Shown: piece after piece, positions 8,728 through 18,592 of the stretch
How positions within the stretch are numbered: the first letter of the stretch is position 1
Layout of the letters: each line of letters begins with the position of its first letter
Assembly: GCA_019058445.1 (NCBI GenBank)
Contig: JAHPZA010000006.1
Location: 558,001 to 622,000 of the forward strand
DNA from: Promethearchaeota archaeon
GTDB lineage: Archaea > Asgardarchaeota > Lokiarchaeia > Sigyniarchaeales > SOKP01
DNA length: 64,000 bases
Direction of reading: 5' to 3'
Notes under the pieces: generated by a model
Seen by the model: the letters and a program-made list of their open reading frames with translations, nothing else
Databases searched by the model: none
What the model was told of the DNA's origin: nothing
Position numbers and translations under genes: made by a program

Positions 8728-9795
8728 TTAAAACCTATAATCTGGTAAAGGTTCTTCAAAAACCCAGTGAAGTTCTTTAGGTAAATCATGATAATCCACT
8801 TGTTTTATGATATCCGTAAAATCTCGGCTGTTAAAGGTATTCCAAAATATTATCGTCTTATTTTTAATGTTTGGTTTGTTTTTATGGACGAAACCTAATA
8901 GCGCTGCAAATGTTTTCCCCGAATAAGTGGGCTCAAGAATAATATCTTCACCATTTTTTAAGATTTTAATAGCTTCAATACATTCTGGTGTTGGAATCCC
9001 ATAATCAATTCCATAATATTCCTCATTATAATGTAAATGCTCAAAAGTAATATCGGATATGGTATTACCAAAACTGTTTATATATTTTATAGTTCTATTG
9101 GATAACCGCCGTATTGCCCTGAAATTACAATCTCTCGAATAGGACACTTGTATAGCATGAATATTGGTCTTTAGTCCAGCAAGTTTTATTCCTAGCGTTA
9201 AACCTGCTGCCGTTCCAGCCGAAGCAGTCGGAACAAAAATATAATCTGGCTCAGGTATTTCTCCATTATCAACTTGATTTTTTAATTCAAACGCGGCATC
9301 TATATATCCTAAAGTCCCTAATGGATTACTGCACCCTACTACCATGTAGTAAAAATCATCAGTTTTAGGAATAGCATTGATTGGATAATAAAACTCGGTT
9401 TTATAATACAAATCTAATAATAAATTATCCCTCACGAAAGTAGAAACTGGTTGATCCATCATAACTGCTACAGGTTTCAATTTTAATTGATCGCAAAATA
9501 TTGCGTTTGCAACACATTGATTTGATCCAATGGTTCCTGCTGTGAGTATTTTTTTATAGTTCTGATTTAGAGCATCTGCATAAATAAATTCCATCTTTCG
9601 AGATTTATTACCTCCATACAGTGGAGAAGTAATATCGTCACATTTTACCCAAAGTGAGTTAATACCCAACTTGTCTTCTAATTTAGTTAATTTTTTGACT
9701 GGTGTCTGTGTAGGTACTAACTTCATCCATGGGATCTTTCCTTCAAGGTCGGGATATTTTTCAAATAATAGCGGTTTGCTTCGAGTTTCAGACAT
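8728..9795 (-). CDS. PLP-dependent D-cysteine desulfhydrase / ACC deaminase family enzyme
   Basis: A 355-aa fold-type II pyridoxal-phosphate enzyme. The PLP lysine is expected in GGNKSRKMEF (about residue 64). TAGTIGSNQC (about 102-111) is the substrate/phosphate loop, and the family's aromatic EPTYSGKTFAAL segment is near residue 290. Members deaminate D-cysteine, ACC or related D-amino acids to 2-oxo acids. A long N-terminal region (PWMKLVPTQTPVKKL) matches the archaeal/bacterial desulfhydrase subgroup. It is transcribed on its own, convergent with the dehydrogenase remnants. Exact substrate unknown. Confidence 0.8.
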   Translation of the reverse strand: MSETRSKPLLFEKYPDLEGKIPWMKLVPTQTPVKKLTKLEDKLGINSLWVKCDDITSPLYGGNKSRKMEFIYADALNQNYKKILTAGTIGSNQCVANAIFCDQLKLKPVAVMMDQPVSTFVRDNLLLDLYYKTEFYYPINAIPKTDDFYYMVVGCSNPLGTLGYIDAAFELKNQVDNGEIPEPDYIFVPTASAGTAAGLTLGIKLAGLKTNIHAIQVSYSRDCNFRAIRRLSNRTIKYINSFGNTISDITFEHLHYNEEYYGIDYGIPTPECIEAIKILKNGEDIILEPTYSGKTFAALLGFVHKNKPNIKNKTIIFWNTFNSRDFTDIIKQVDYHDLPKELHWVFEEPLPDYRF

Positions 9796-9905
9796 TTTTC
9801 TAATCCAAATTTGTTATCGATCATATTAAAATTATGATTTTACATAAAATTTGGGATTACAAAAAAATTTCTAAAAAAATATCCAGCTTTTCCCGTTAAT
9901 CAAAC

Positions 9906-11663
9906 TTAATAAGAATTTGGTGGAAGTAATTCCATAGGATCAACTACTACATCAACCAAATTAAACCCATCTGATTTTATCGCATCTTTTATTGCGGAAT
10001 CAAGTTCTGAGAGTCTTTCTACTCGTATACCAGTTCCTCCAAATACTTCTGATATCTTTGCAAAATTAGTATTTGGCCTGTCTGTATCATAATATCTATG
10101 CTTGTAAAGCATTGCTTGTCCGAACTTAACAAATCCTAATGCAGAATTATTTATAATCACAATGGCACAATCTAAATCCAATTTTTGTATGGTCTCGAAT
10201 TCATTTAAACCTCCATTCATTAAACCTCCATCTCCAGTTAATAAAATCTTCTTAGGATTACTCTTATCAAAATCATACTTATCAGCTGCTATGCATGTTC
10301 CGATAAGTGCTCCCACACCAAATCCAGTGGGACCTACACCTCGAGGAGTGATAATTTTTCGACCGATGCTTTTGACTGGAAAATAAGCCCCTATCCATCT
10401 GGAGCTGGCACTTGCATCAGTAACTAAATAATCATTTTCTGTCATATTATCAGAAATAGCTTTTAAAATTCTTTGAGGCTTTATAGGATCGCTATTCATC
10501 CATTTTGCATTATCTATTTCACGATATTTTTTATGGTCAGATCTCAACTTCTCAATATTTATTAATCGCTCTTTAATTAAATCATGATCATTTTGTAAAT
10601 TGGTTATGCCTCGCTCAGTAAGAAATTTCAATATATCTGAAAGGGCTGCTTTAGGGTCTCCCACAACCCCCCAAGGATGATAATTAAGCCCAATTTCGGC
10701 AGGGTCGATGTCAATTTGAATCATTTCTGTTTTCTGAGTTGGAATTTTAAAATTTGCGGTATCATCCTCTGTCAATCTATTTCCAACAACAATAAGCAAA
10801 TCAGCTTTAGTTCTAATAAACTTATGGTTAGGTTTCTCACCAAAAAGACCAACAGTCCCAAGATACAAGTTTTCTTGACCTTTAATTTCTTGGACCATTA
10901 TCCCCTTGCCAGATATGGTAGAAAACACAGGAGCTTTTAATAATTCACTTAATTTTTTAATTTCAAAAAATGCTCCAGAATTAACAGCCCCCCCTCCAGT
11001 GTAAAATGCAGGTTGTTTGGCATCTCGTATCATTTCCACAGCTTGTTCTATTTCAGCACTAGGAGGTGCAATACGGCAGCTATTTATTGAACAAGATCCT
11101 TTTATACGAGGAATGAATTCTTTTAATTTCAATTCTGAAGAGGATATAACATCTTCTGAAATTATTAAGGCAACTGGCCCAGGTTTCCCATTTACAGCTT
11201 GCTTGATAGCGTATGTCATAAATCTTGGCAAATATTCTGCTGATAATACTTTTCCAGTCCATTTTGTAACTGGAGTCAATGTTTCTGCTACTTTAATATC
11301 GTGTGGAATATTCCTCAACTCATCATGTGATTTTATTACTCCAACAATAGCTAACACCGAAGAAGCTGAACCTCTAGCTTCAGCAAGTGCTACTGGAAAA
11401 TTCATAGATCCTGCTGCTCCAGCATCACAAACACCAAGTGTTCCTGTTACCCGTGAATATGCATCAGCAGCAAAACAGGCACTACGCTCATCATTAAATA
11501 ACACATGTTCAATCCCCCCCGTAGCAAGAATACCATCGTAAAATCCCAAAGTATGACCATCTGGAATCCCAAAGACATGCTCAACACCATGTTCTTTTAA
11601 AAACCTTGCCATCCCGTGCCCTGTATGAATAATTTGCCTCAAGTTTTCTGATTCCATTTTCAC
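9906..11663 (-). CDS. Thiamine pyrophosphate-dependent enzyme (acetolactate synthase-like)
   Basis: A 585-aa three-domain TPP enzyme: N-terminal PYR domain with the FNDERSACFAADAY segment containing the cofactor-activating glutamate, a central FAD/NAD-like domain (GGGAVNSG), and a C-terminal PP domain with the Mg/TPP motif GDGGLMNGGLNE and NNSALGFVKFG. The family includes acetolactate synthase, sulfopyruvate and benzoylformate decarboxylases and IolD. The substrate is not determined by the visible motifs. A paralogue with a more typical acetolactate-synthase N-terminus lies at 60785. It starts at ATG in the string ATGAAAATGGAATC, so the start could also be the second ATG. Confidence 0.8.
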   Translation of the reverse strand: MKMESENLRQIIHTGHGMARFLKEHGVEHVFGIPDGHTLGFYDGILATGGIEHVLFNDERSACFAADAYSRVTGTLGVCDAGAAGSMNFPVALAEARGSASSVLAIVGVIKSHDELRNIPHDIKVAETLTPVTKWTGKVLSAEYLPRFMTYAIKQAVNGKPGPVALIISEDVISSSELKLKEFIPRIKGSCSINSCRIAPPSAEIEQAVEMIRDAKQPAFYTGGGAVNSGAFFEIKKLSELLKAPVFSTISGKGIMVQEIKGQENLYLGTVGLFGEKPNHKFIRTKADLLIVVGNRLTEDDTANFKIPTQKTEMIQIDIDPAEIGLNYHPWGVVGDPKAALSDILKFLTERGITNLQNDHDLIKERLINIEKLRSDHKKYREIDNAKWMNSDPIKPQRILKAISDNMTENDYLVTDASASSRWIGAYFPVKSIGRKIITPRGVGPTGFGVGALIGTCIAADKYDFDKSNPKKILLTGDGGLMNGGLNEFETIQKLDLDCAIVIINNSALGFVKFGQAMLYKHRYYDTDRPNTNFAKISEVFGGTGIRVERLSELDSAIKDAIKSDGFNLVDVVVDPMELLPPNSY

Positions 11664-11804
11664 TCAAACACTATAAATTTATCATAGGATTTTAGGAATC
11701 GAAATTATAAAAAAGTCATTTCTAGAAATTATTAATTTATTCAATCTCAACCAAATCTGGATGAATTTCTCTAATAGAACTAAACAGAATTAATCAATTA
11801 GAAT

Positions 11805-11945
11805 TTATAATTCATTATAATTTTTAATGAAAAATTATAATTTATCGCAAAACTTTATAAATAATTATAATCCGTTACAAAGATCAGTGATGGATTATAA
11901 TTTATTATAGGGAATTAATGATAGATTATAATTTATTACGGGAAA
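11805..11945. repeat. Five-unit degenerate tandem array, 30-bp period
   Basis: TTATAAT recurs at 11805, 11835, 11865, 11895 and 11926, giving spacings of 30, 30, 30 and 31 bp. Each is followed by a related half such as TCATTATAA, TTATCGCAA, CCGTTACAA, TTATTATAG or TTATTACGG. The last two units also share GGRAATTAATSA. The array fills most of the gene-free stretch between the TPP enzyme and the MCP-like gene, which are divergent, so an operator array controlling one or both is plausible. It is too degenerate and short-spaced for CRISPR. Confidence 0.6.
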
Positions 11946-12093
11946 TTAATCAATATTTATACAAAAACTTAAATATAAAATCTATTTTTACATTTTCAAC
12001 TTCAATTCGGACAAAAAAATACTATATCCCCTTTTCACTGATAAAAATCCGGGGTTATTTTTATAAAGATTATAATTGCAAATCTTAGAAATT

Positions 12094-12100
12094 AAGGAGG
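12094..12100 (+). promoter_or_regulatory. Strong Shine-Dalgarno deciding the MCP start
   Basis: AAGGAGG followed after 11 nt by TTG at 12112. It supports that start over the upstream TTG at 12076. Confidence 0.55.
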
Positions 12101-12111
12101 TAGGACAGAAT

Positions 12112-12984
12112 TTGGCAAATTTTCCAAATGAACTAAATTATGTTATAATTCCAGTAATAATCCTAGTCATTTTTCTTATTTATAGAAGTAGATTTAATCT
12201 AAAAAAGGGCACCTCAAAGTTTAAGGTTGCTTTTTTAATGGTGCTCTCGAATTTATTTCTGTTGTTAATCGCTGTATTCGCGATAGGAACTATGAATCTT
12301 GAAATTATTAGTACAATTGTGTCTTATGCTTTAGGAACTGCTTTCTTTCTTTACACTCTATACTTTACCATAAAAGTATTAGATTTACATGAAAAAACAA
12401 TTAAAAATATGCTCATTGAAAGTTCAGAGACTTCCATTGATGTTGCAAATATCGCAACAGAACTTGCAGCAAGTTCGAATGAAGTTAATGCTGCAGCGGA
12501 AGAAATAGCATCAACAACTCAAAATATTTTTATAAATAGTAAGAAAGTAATGTCTTCTACTGATGATATTCAAAAACTTATGAGCCTAATTATCAACATT
12601 TCAGAGCAAACGAATTTACTAGCTTTAAATGCGAGTATAGAAGCCGGGAGAGCAGGTGAATATGGCAGGGGTTTTGCGGTAGTTGCTGATGAGGTAAGAA
12701 AATTGGCCGAAGAATCAAAGACTTCAATTAAAAATTCTTCTGAAAAAATAGATGAGATAATACAACAAATTCGAGATACATATATGGAAATGGAAGGTAT
12801 TAGTGCATCTACTGAAGAACAAACATCGTCAATGGAAGAGATCAATTCAACTGCAGAGAGACTTAGTGCACTAGCTGAAGAACTGAAAACTAGTTTAAAT
12901 CAGTATGCTAATGATATTGAGTCAACGAAAACTAAAGCTAAAGTGCAACCTAAATCAAATGATTATTTAAATATTATCATATAA
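12112..12984 (+). CDS. MCP-type signalling protein, membrane-anchored, no sensor domain
   Basis: Methyl-accepting-chemotaxis-like protein. Three hydrophobic segments occupy the N-terminal third, followed by the cytoplasmic coiled-coil signalling hairpin with the highly conserved tip ([35 protein letters not shown]). There is no HAMP and no extracellular ligand-binding domain. I place the start at TTG 12112 because AAGGAGG lies at 12094-12100; an in-frame TTG at 12076 would add 12 residues but would place this SD inside the gene. No CheA/CheW/CheY gene is in the window. The partner could be something else. Confidence 0.8.
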   Translation: MANFPNELNYVIIPVIILVIFLIYRSRFNLKKGTSKFKVAFLMVLSNLFLLLIAVFAIGTMNLEIISTIVSYALGTAFFLYTLYFTIKVLDLHEKTIKNMLIESSETSIDVANIATELAASSNEVNAAAEEIASTTQNIFINSKKVMSSTDDIQKLMSLIINISEQTNLLALNASIEAGRAGEYGRGFAVVADEVRKLAEESKTSIKNSSEKIDEIIQQIRDTYMEMEGISASTEEQTSSMEEINSTAERLSALAEELKTSLNQYANDIESTKTKAKVQPKSNDYLNIII

Positions 12985-13045
12985 ATCTAACATTTTTTTT
13001 CCTAAATTTCTTTATTAATTTCTTCTGTAAATGAAATACATACTT

Positions 13046-13858
13046 TTACATAATCATTTTTAAAAACTCTGAACTTTCTTTAGCGACTTCCTCGAACGAA
13101 GGTTTCATTATTGCTTCAATTGAAGCAAAACCGTTATATCCTGAGTTTTTAAAGATATTCAAGAAACTCTTAAAATCAAAATGTCCCGTACCTGGTGCCC
13201 GACGATTGTCATCAGCAAGGTGCAAGTGTGCGACATAATGAGCCTTGTTTTGCATGTATTCCCAAATATAAAGTGGATCTTCCTCTAAATACGTATGAAA
13301 GGAATCAACAAGTAATTTCAAATGATCAGAACCGATTTCTTCCAGTAGGCTAATAGATTCTGAAATGGTATTGTATGAATCTATTTCAAATTGATTAATA
13401 GGCTCAAATAATAATATAACATCATTATTTTCAGCTAGGCGGCAACATTCTTTTAACGATGAGATGATATTTAATTTCTCTTTTTTCGCACTACTTTCAA
13501 AATTATACCGCCCTCTAATTAACCCGATTATCACTTTGGATTTTGTCTCACGAGCAAATTCTATATATTTTTCAATCCGCTCAATTGCTTTTTTCCTCAT
13601 AAACTCTTCATGATGCCCTAAAGAATACCCAAATCTGATATAAGTTCCACCCGTTCCTAAAGCAGGAATTTCTAACTGATAGGATTCCTTGATTTCATTA
13701 AGTCTTAGCACTTCTATCTTTTCTGGTTCTAAAAGGCTTAACTCAATCCCATCATAATTCAGTGGCTTTAAAAAATCACATAACGAGGAAAATTTGTTAA
13801 GTATCTTTTCTTGATTGTTTTTGGATTCTTTCAACCCTGAAACTATACTTAGTTTCAT
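13046..13858 (-). CDS. iolO: 5-dehydro-L-gluconate / sugar epimerase (IolO-like TIM barrel)
   Basis: A 270-aa sugar isomerase/epimerase of the AP-endonuclease-2 TIM-barrel superfamily. Metal ligands are visible as E in LLFEPINQFE, D in LLVDSFH, H in AHLHLADDNR and E in ASIEAI. The start (MKLSIV), the LGTGGTYI loop, MRKKAIERIEKY and IIGLIRGR match Thermotoga IolO as I recall it, which converts 5-dehydro-L-gluconate to D-tagaturonate. It stands alone on the minus strand between the MCP and a large membrane protein. Family is secure; the exact substrate is inferred from IolM and IolN nearby. Confidence 0.75.
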   Translation of the reverse strand: MKLSIVSGLKESKNNQEKILNKFSSLCDFLKPLNYDGIELSLLEPEKIEVLRLNEIKESYQLEIPALGTGGTYIRFGYSLGHHEEFMRKKAIERIEKYIEFARETKSKVIIGLIRGRYNFESSAKKEKLNIISSLKECCRLAENNDVILLFEPINQFEIDSYNTISESISLLEEIGSDHLKLLVDSFHTYLEEDPLYIWEYMQNKAHYVAHLHLADDNRRAPGTGHFDFKSFLNIFKNSGYNGFASIEAIMKPSFEEVAKESSEFLKMIM

Positions 13859-14049
13859 AATAATCTAATTATTTGTCCTTATTTTAAAAAATTTAAGATA
13901 ATTTTTGAGAATTATATGTCAAAACTTTTTTCTCAAGGTCGAGAAGTTTATATAAATAGTACGTTATATAATTAAATAAAATATGATTTAATTATGAAGA
14001 AATAAACCAATTTCCTCGTAATTATTTTAAAGATAAAGGTAGGATTGAT

Positions 14050-16980
14050 TTGAATAAAAAAAAAAAATTACTAACAGTATTAATACTGACTCTAGTATTT
14101 ACATCCTCTCTTTTTTATATAACAAAAATCGGCAATAATGATGATTTAACAACGGATAATAATACAAAAATTCATCAACTAAATGATGATCTAACAAAGG
14201 AAGACCCTACTGATTTTGAGGAGTTAGATCAGTTAAAAACAGCCAACGGTCAATCTGAATCAAGCTTAAATTTTTCATTTGATTCAAAATTAGATGATGT
14301 TTGGAATAGCACCTGGTATTTCGAAAATTATGAGAGTTTTCAAGATTTAGAACTACCATATACAGAGGGTCATAATGTATCTTATCTGATATCTATTAAT
14401 GATCTGAGAAATAAAACGACGATGCAACCAATACTTCCAAGTGATCTCTCAGCAAATGGGTATTATTTTATTTTGGCTTACAGAAATGGGACTTATACCC
14501 TTGAATTCTTGGCTGGCATTACTGATTTTACTTATCAATCGCTTGAGGGTAATGTTGCATTTCCAAATAATGTTCCTGGAACTTTTTTAATAGCCTCTAA
14601 TGCAAGTATCATATATAATGTCACTATAACTTTAAACAGTACAAGAAGTGAGATCATTAGAACAGAATTCATTCCAGATCCGGATAATACTATAACTGAT
14701 ATGATTAATTGGGAATTAAGATTTTCCGGTTATGCCCCGGGTAATTATAGCGGAGTTTTAGAAGTCGATGAAATCTCAAAATTTACATTGCATCGTGTTT
14801 TAGGTAATGAAGAGGGATATTGGAGACCTATTAATTATACTAAAATTGGAACGCAGTTTTTTTTTAATAAGTCATACCTAGAATATTTGCTTGAACTTCG
14901 AACACCCAATTATCTTTCTGTGACATTTAACGACAATCTAACTGTTTCAAATAACGAACTACGTCTTTATGCAACATGTAATATGCCTGGTAACCTGACT
15001 ATTGAATTTACTGATGCTAATGGCACTCTATTTAGAAATGTTACAGAAAATGTTGAAAATGGGCAAATTGTCTTTTATAACTACATCATGCCACTAAATT
15101 CATCTGGTGGTATAGGTTTTCTTAACATTACTCTCACAAATTCCTCAAATATATATTTTGGTGCAAAATTCGCTGATATCACATTCTTTAAGCAAGGGTT
15201 TATTTATGCCTTTACAAGTAATACTACAGCTTTTTCAGAATTTTACGCTATCGCCCCATATATAGATTATGATATTTTTAATGACTTAGTACAGCGTAAT
15301 AACACTTATAATCTTGGTTTAACGATATTTGAAATTCTTAATCGAAGTATAATTCATGGTGCTACAGTAACTTATGAACTTGGAGAAATTTCTGGTGAAT
15401 TAGAAGACACTATCCTAGTAATTAATGAAAGTGGAGTATTATATAATGCTAATTTTTATTTTAAAGTAATAGATTTACGGGAATACTTAATACCTCCAGG
15501 AGAGTATAATCTGACCTTTAGAGCAAGTAAACCTGGATACACAAGTGTGGAATATATTACATCTTTACATATTTTTAAAAAAGATGTATATATACTCGTC
15601 CAAGTAACCCCTCCAGATAATATCTTCACGATTGAGGAACCTTTTGCTCTTGCTATAAGCATGCATGTATATTATCCCCATTATGAGAATTTCTTAAGAG
15701 TACCTGTAAATTTATCAATAGACATATGGAGGGGAACTGTATTAGAGGATCATCTCAATGTCCCAAACGTGGTTCAATCACTTACCCTTCAAGATGTCAT
15801 AGGCAATACAACTATTCCAGGAGATTATACGTTGAATATAACTATTTTATCAGAGTATTATGAAGGAAATGTATCGGTTGAGGTTGAGATTCAAAAGAAA
15901 GAGCTCGATCTTTCCTTGGTTTATGATAATGAGGTAGATGAGGATGAGGATTTTGATATCCTTTGGTCATTAGAACATGGAAATTTTACGGGTAATCGAG
16001 AAAACATGACATTAGAAATTTATTTAGATGGACGACTAATTAGCACGGTAAATTTAACAGCAACTAATGCCTCTTCGGGAGTATTACCTCTTAAGCTTGA
16101 TGAGGGAGATTATACTATCACGTATCGTCTTACTAGTCCTTTCTATGAGGCTGAAAGAATAATTTCAATTGAGGCCACAGGTGGAAAATCCAAAAAAGAA
16201 GAACCATCATGGTTAGAAGAAAATTGGTTCCTATTGTTATTACTTATCCTTGCTATAATCGCCATGAGCATTTTTGGAGTATATATGACTATCTCGAGAA
16301 GACGAGTGAAGGCTCAAAGAGAATTGGACTCAGAACTCGTAGCCCTTAAGACGAGAATAGCTGCTACAGAAGATAATATTTCCCTCATTCAAACACAAAT
16401 ATCAGAAATTGCTGGAATTTATTGGATATTGGTTATACATTCTGAACAAGGAACTACGATGGTTGAAATCACTGAATTTAGATTTAGCGAAGTATTGGGT
16501 GAAGAATTTAAAGTCTTCGTAGAAGAGGGCATGATTCGAGATTCTGCGCTCATCGGAGGTTTTTTAACAGCAATACGCAATTTCAGTAGAGAGACTTCAG
16601 GGGAGTCTCATGAATACCAGCCTATTTTTAATAGTCAAACAGATTATAGTACGATTGTAAATGAAAAAGAAGTTCATAGGAGAATTTTAGAGGGGACCGG
16701 TTATTTCATGGCATTTATTTCTGCGAGAGGAACAATGGAAATTTCAGAAGTTTTATCTGCAGTAAATTCCAAGTTCCATGAAGGGTATGGAGACGCTGCA
16801 AAAGAATTCTTAGGCAAAATTACGGTATTTAATCCATTTAAAGAAGAGGTGGTAAGATATCTCCATAATGAAATTAGGGAATTGCAGAAAAAACTGGAAG
16901 ATGAGATTCTTTTACGTCAACACTATGAAAGCCATTTAAAAAAGGTTCAAGATAAAATTGGCATCAAGAAAAATAAATAA
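14050..16980 (+). CDS. Large secreted/anchored surface protein with C-terminal cytoplasmic region
   Basis: A 976-aa protein starting at TTG. An N-terminal hydrophobic signal (LLTVLILTLVFTSSLFYI, residues 6-23) leads to about 700 residues of asparagine- and threonine-rich beta domain with many N-glycosylation sequons (NxS/T), typical of archaeal surface proteins. A single membrane helix follows at about residues 731-753 (LLLLLILAIIAMSIFGVYM). The cytoplasmic tail of about 220 residues contains two coiled coils and between them a longin/roadblock-like alpha-beta segment (GIYWILVIHSEQG...). This layout suggests a surface receptor or adhesin linked to cytoplasmic machinery. No enzymatic motif is seen. 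Confidence 0.7.
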   Translation: MNKKKKLLTVLILTLVFTSSLFYITKIGNNDDLTTDNNTKIHQLNDDLTKEDPTDFEELDQLKTANGQSESSLNFSFDSKLDDVWNSTWYFENYESFQDLELPYTEGHNVSYLISINDLRNKTTMQPILPSDLSANGYYFILAYRNGTYTLEFLAGITDFTYQSLEGNVAFPNNVPGTFLIASNASIIYNVTITLNSTRSEIIRTEFIPDPDNTITDMINWELRFSGYAPGNYSGVLEVDEISKFTLHRVLGNEEGYWRPINYTKIGTQFFFNKSYLEYLLELRTPNYLSVTFNDNLTVSNNELRLYATCNMPGNLTIEFTDANGTLFRNVTENVENGQIVFYNYIMPLNSSGGIGFLNITLTNSSNIYFGAKFADITFFKQGFIYAFTSNTTAFSEFYAIAPYIDYDIFNDLVQRNNTYNLGLTIFEILNRSIIHGATVTYELGEISGELEDTILVINESGVLYNANFYFKVIDLREYLIPPGEYNLTFRASKPGYTSVEYITSLHIFKKDVYILVQVTPPDNIFTIEEPFALAISMHVYYPHYENFLRVPVNLSIDIWRGTVLEDHLNVPNVVQSLTLQDVIGNTTIPGDYTLNITILSEYYEGNVSVEVEIQKKELDLSLVYDNEVDEDEDFDILWSLEHGNFTGNRENMTLEIYLDGRLISTVNLTATNASSGVLPLKLDEGDYTITYRLTSPFYEAERIISIEATGGKSKKEEPSWLEENWFLLLLLILAIIAMSIFGVYMTISRRRVKAQRELDSELVALKTRIAATEDNISLIQTQISEIAGIYWILVIHSEQGTTMVEITEFRFSEVLGEEFKVFVEEGMIRDSALIGGFLTAIRNFSRETSGESHEYQPIFNSQTDYSTIVNEKEVHRRILEGTGYFMAFISARGTMEISEVLSAVNSKFHEGYGDAAKEFLGKITVFNPFKEEVVRYLHNEIRELQKKLEDEILLRQHYESHLKKVQDKIGIKKNK

Positions 16981-17104
16981 GATTTTTTTAACTATCTAAT
17001 TCTTTTGAATTTTTAATTTCTTTTTTTGGAATATTAAAAGATTTAACATTGATTTGAGATTTAATTAATTAACACCATTAAATTTGAGAAGTGATAAGTA
17101 AAAA

Positions 17105-18073
17105 ATGACCGATTGGAATTTACCTCCTAAGGGCGGACACATGGATTTACCCGATGGGATTTATTTACAAAATATGAGTATTGCTGAAATTAAAGAGAGA
17201 GTCAGCAAAAACGATGTTATCATCATTCCTACTGGATCAACGGAAAATCATGGTCCCGCAGCATGTATTGGTGAAGATACTTTTCTTGTAACGAGAATGG
17301 CCGAATTAGTAGCACAAAAAACTGGATGTACAGTAGCTCAACCTACTTGGTATGGTTCTCATCCTTATCATCATGTGGGAATGCCAGGTACCATCATTGT
17401 CCCCGAAGAAACGTTTAAAGGTCTCTTACGTTCAGTAATGGCTGGCTGCTGGAATATGGGCTTTAGAAAGATGATTTTATTGAACGGGCACGGTCAAGAA
17501 TATGTGATCCCTTCTGCTATCCATGAATTCGCAAAAAATTATCAATTACCAATGGTGATATGCAATGTAAATTGGTATCATGCAATTCCTGATCATTGTA
17601 TGGATAAAGAGCATGGAGGTCCCTTTGAGACTCCTTTTATCCATGCAGACGAAGCAGAAACTTCATTTTCTATGACTTTATTCCCAGAAATGGTAAAAAA
17701 GATCGATGCCTGCGAGGATAATGAAGTTGTGGGATGGATGCCAGATGGACATGTTGATAAAGCGGGAAATGTATATCAAAAACCAATTCGATGGTATGGA
17801 CAAGTTGGTTTTGGTCCTATAGAGGTTGCAGCATATCCTGAAGGGCACGTCGGTTGCCCTAGTAAAGCAACTTTCGAGAAAGGTAAACCAGGCATGGAAG
17901 CATTTTTAGATTACCTTGAAAAATTGGTGAACGATATTTTGAAAACTTTTCCCCCTGGAAAATTGCCCCCAATTGAAGGTATAACGCAGAGAGATCCGAA
18001 GGACATTGAGCCCTATATAAAAGGCCCTCTGAATGGTGGAAAGAGTATCTATGAATTAAGATATCCCCCTTAA
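17105..18073 (+). CDS. iolN: Creatininase-family 3-dehydro-scyllo-inosose hydrolase (IolN-like)
   Basis: A 322-aa creatinine amidohydrolase-fold metal enzyme. Metal-site motifs GSTENHGP (about 46-53), the EDTFL acidic site, NGHGQEY (about 122) and HADEAETS are present. The N-terminus NLPPKGGH and the C-terminus LPP..G.TQ.DP match Thermotoga IolN, which opens the cyclic diketone made by IolM, along nearly the whole length as I recall it. It follows the IolO-like gene by about 3 kb and precedes another epimerase. Among the window's enzyme calls this is one of the most specific. Confidence 0.82.
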   Translation: MTDWNLPPKGGHMDLPDGIYLQNMSIAEIKERVSKNDVIIIPTGSTENHGPAACIGEDTFLVTRMAELVAQKTGCTVAQPTWYGSHPYHHVGMPGTIIVPEETFKGLLRSVMAGCWNMGFRKMILLNGHGQEYVIPSAIHEFAKNYQLPMVICNVNWYHAIPDHCMDKEHGGPFETPFIHADEAETSFSMTLFPEMVKKIDACEDNEVVGWMPDGHVDKAGNVYQKPIRWYGQVGFGPIEVAAYPEGHVGCPSKATFEKGKPGMEAFLDYLEKLVNDILKTFPPGKLPPIEGITQRDPKDIEPYIKGPLNGGKSIYELRYPP

Positions 18074-18080
18074 ATCATGA

Positions 18081-18098
18081 TTTTTTTTCTTTTTTTTT
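18081..18098 (+). terminator. Poly-T terminator after iolN
   Basis: Two runs of eight or more T separated by one C, 7 nt after the iolN stop codon, between convergent genes. Confidence 0.5.
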
Positions 18099-18102
18099 AA
18101 TT

Positions 18103-18459
18103 TTAGCCGGGTTCAACTGTTTTATTAATAATATTAAAAATTTGACTTACTTCTACTTGATCTTCAGTTAATAAAATGATGATATGTTCAAGAAGTTTAA
18201 TAGATACAATATAATAATTAGCAGAGTGGATAATGTTAAAATCGGGATTATGAATTCCAATCTCTGCTGTGATATCTTCGGCTAATTCGTAGAGTTGAGA
18301 GATATTTAAAGAAATCGATGCCTTATTGAACTCATCATCATTAATATAGGATTTTCTCACAACTCCATTTTCCGAACTAATGATTATAAAATAGACGCTT
18401 GAACCTAATTCTTGTATTAAATTATTTAAAATAGAATCAAGATCTATCGAAACAGTCAT
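18103..18459 (-). CDS. Roadblock/LC7-like small protein
   Basis: A 118-aa alpha-beta protein consistent with a roadblock/LC7 domain: an N-terminal helix (DLDSILNNLIQELGS), strand VYFIIISSENGVV, helix LNISQLYELAEDITAEI, and strands NIIHSANYYIVSIKL and HIIILLTEDQ. Such proteins are numerous in Asgard genomes and act as dimeric scaffolds or GTPase regulators. There is no GTPase next to it. Convergent with iolN. Sequence identity to the roadblock proteins at 52.9 and 54.3 kb is low, so the call rests on the pattern. Confidence 0.6.
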   Translation of the reverse strand: MTVSIDLDSILNNLIQELGSSVYFIIISSENGVVRKSYINDDEFNKASISLNISQLYELAEDITAEIGIHNPDFNIIHSANYYIVSIKLLEHIIILLTEDQVEVSQIFNIINKTVEPG

Positions 18460-18592
18460 AATCTTATAAAATTAGAAAAACGTTTATTATTTATAATTAT
18501 AAATTTGAATTAATAAATAATTTTAGTTTAAATCTAATTATTTAAATCTAGTTATCTTAACTAATTAAAAATTTATTCTAGGATTTTATATC

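Noticed and set aside
11017..11541. Long plus-strand frame opposite the TPP enzyme
   Set aside because: Antisense shadow of a well-supported TPP enzyme, with composition explained by its codons.
11805..11945. Possible CRISPR array
   Set aside because: Unit conservation is too low, the period is only 30 bp with no unique spacers, and no cas genes are present.
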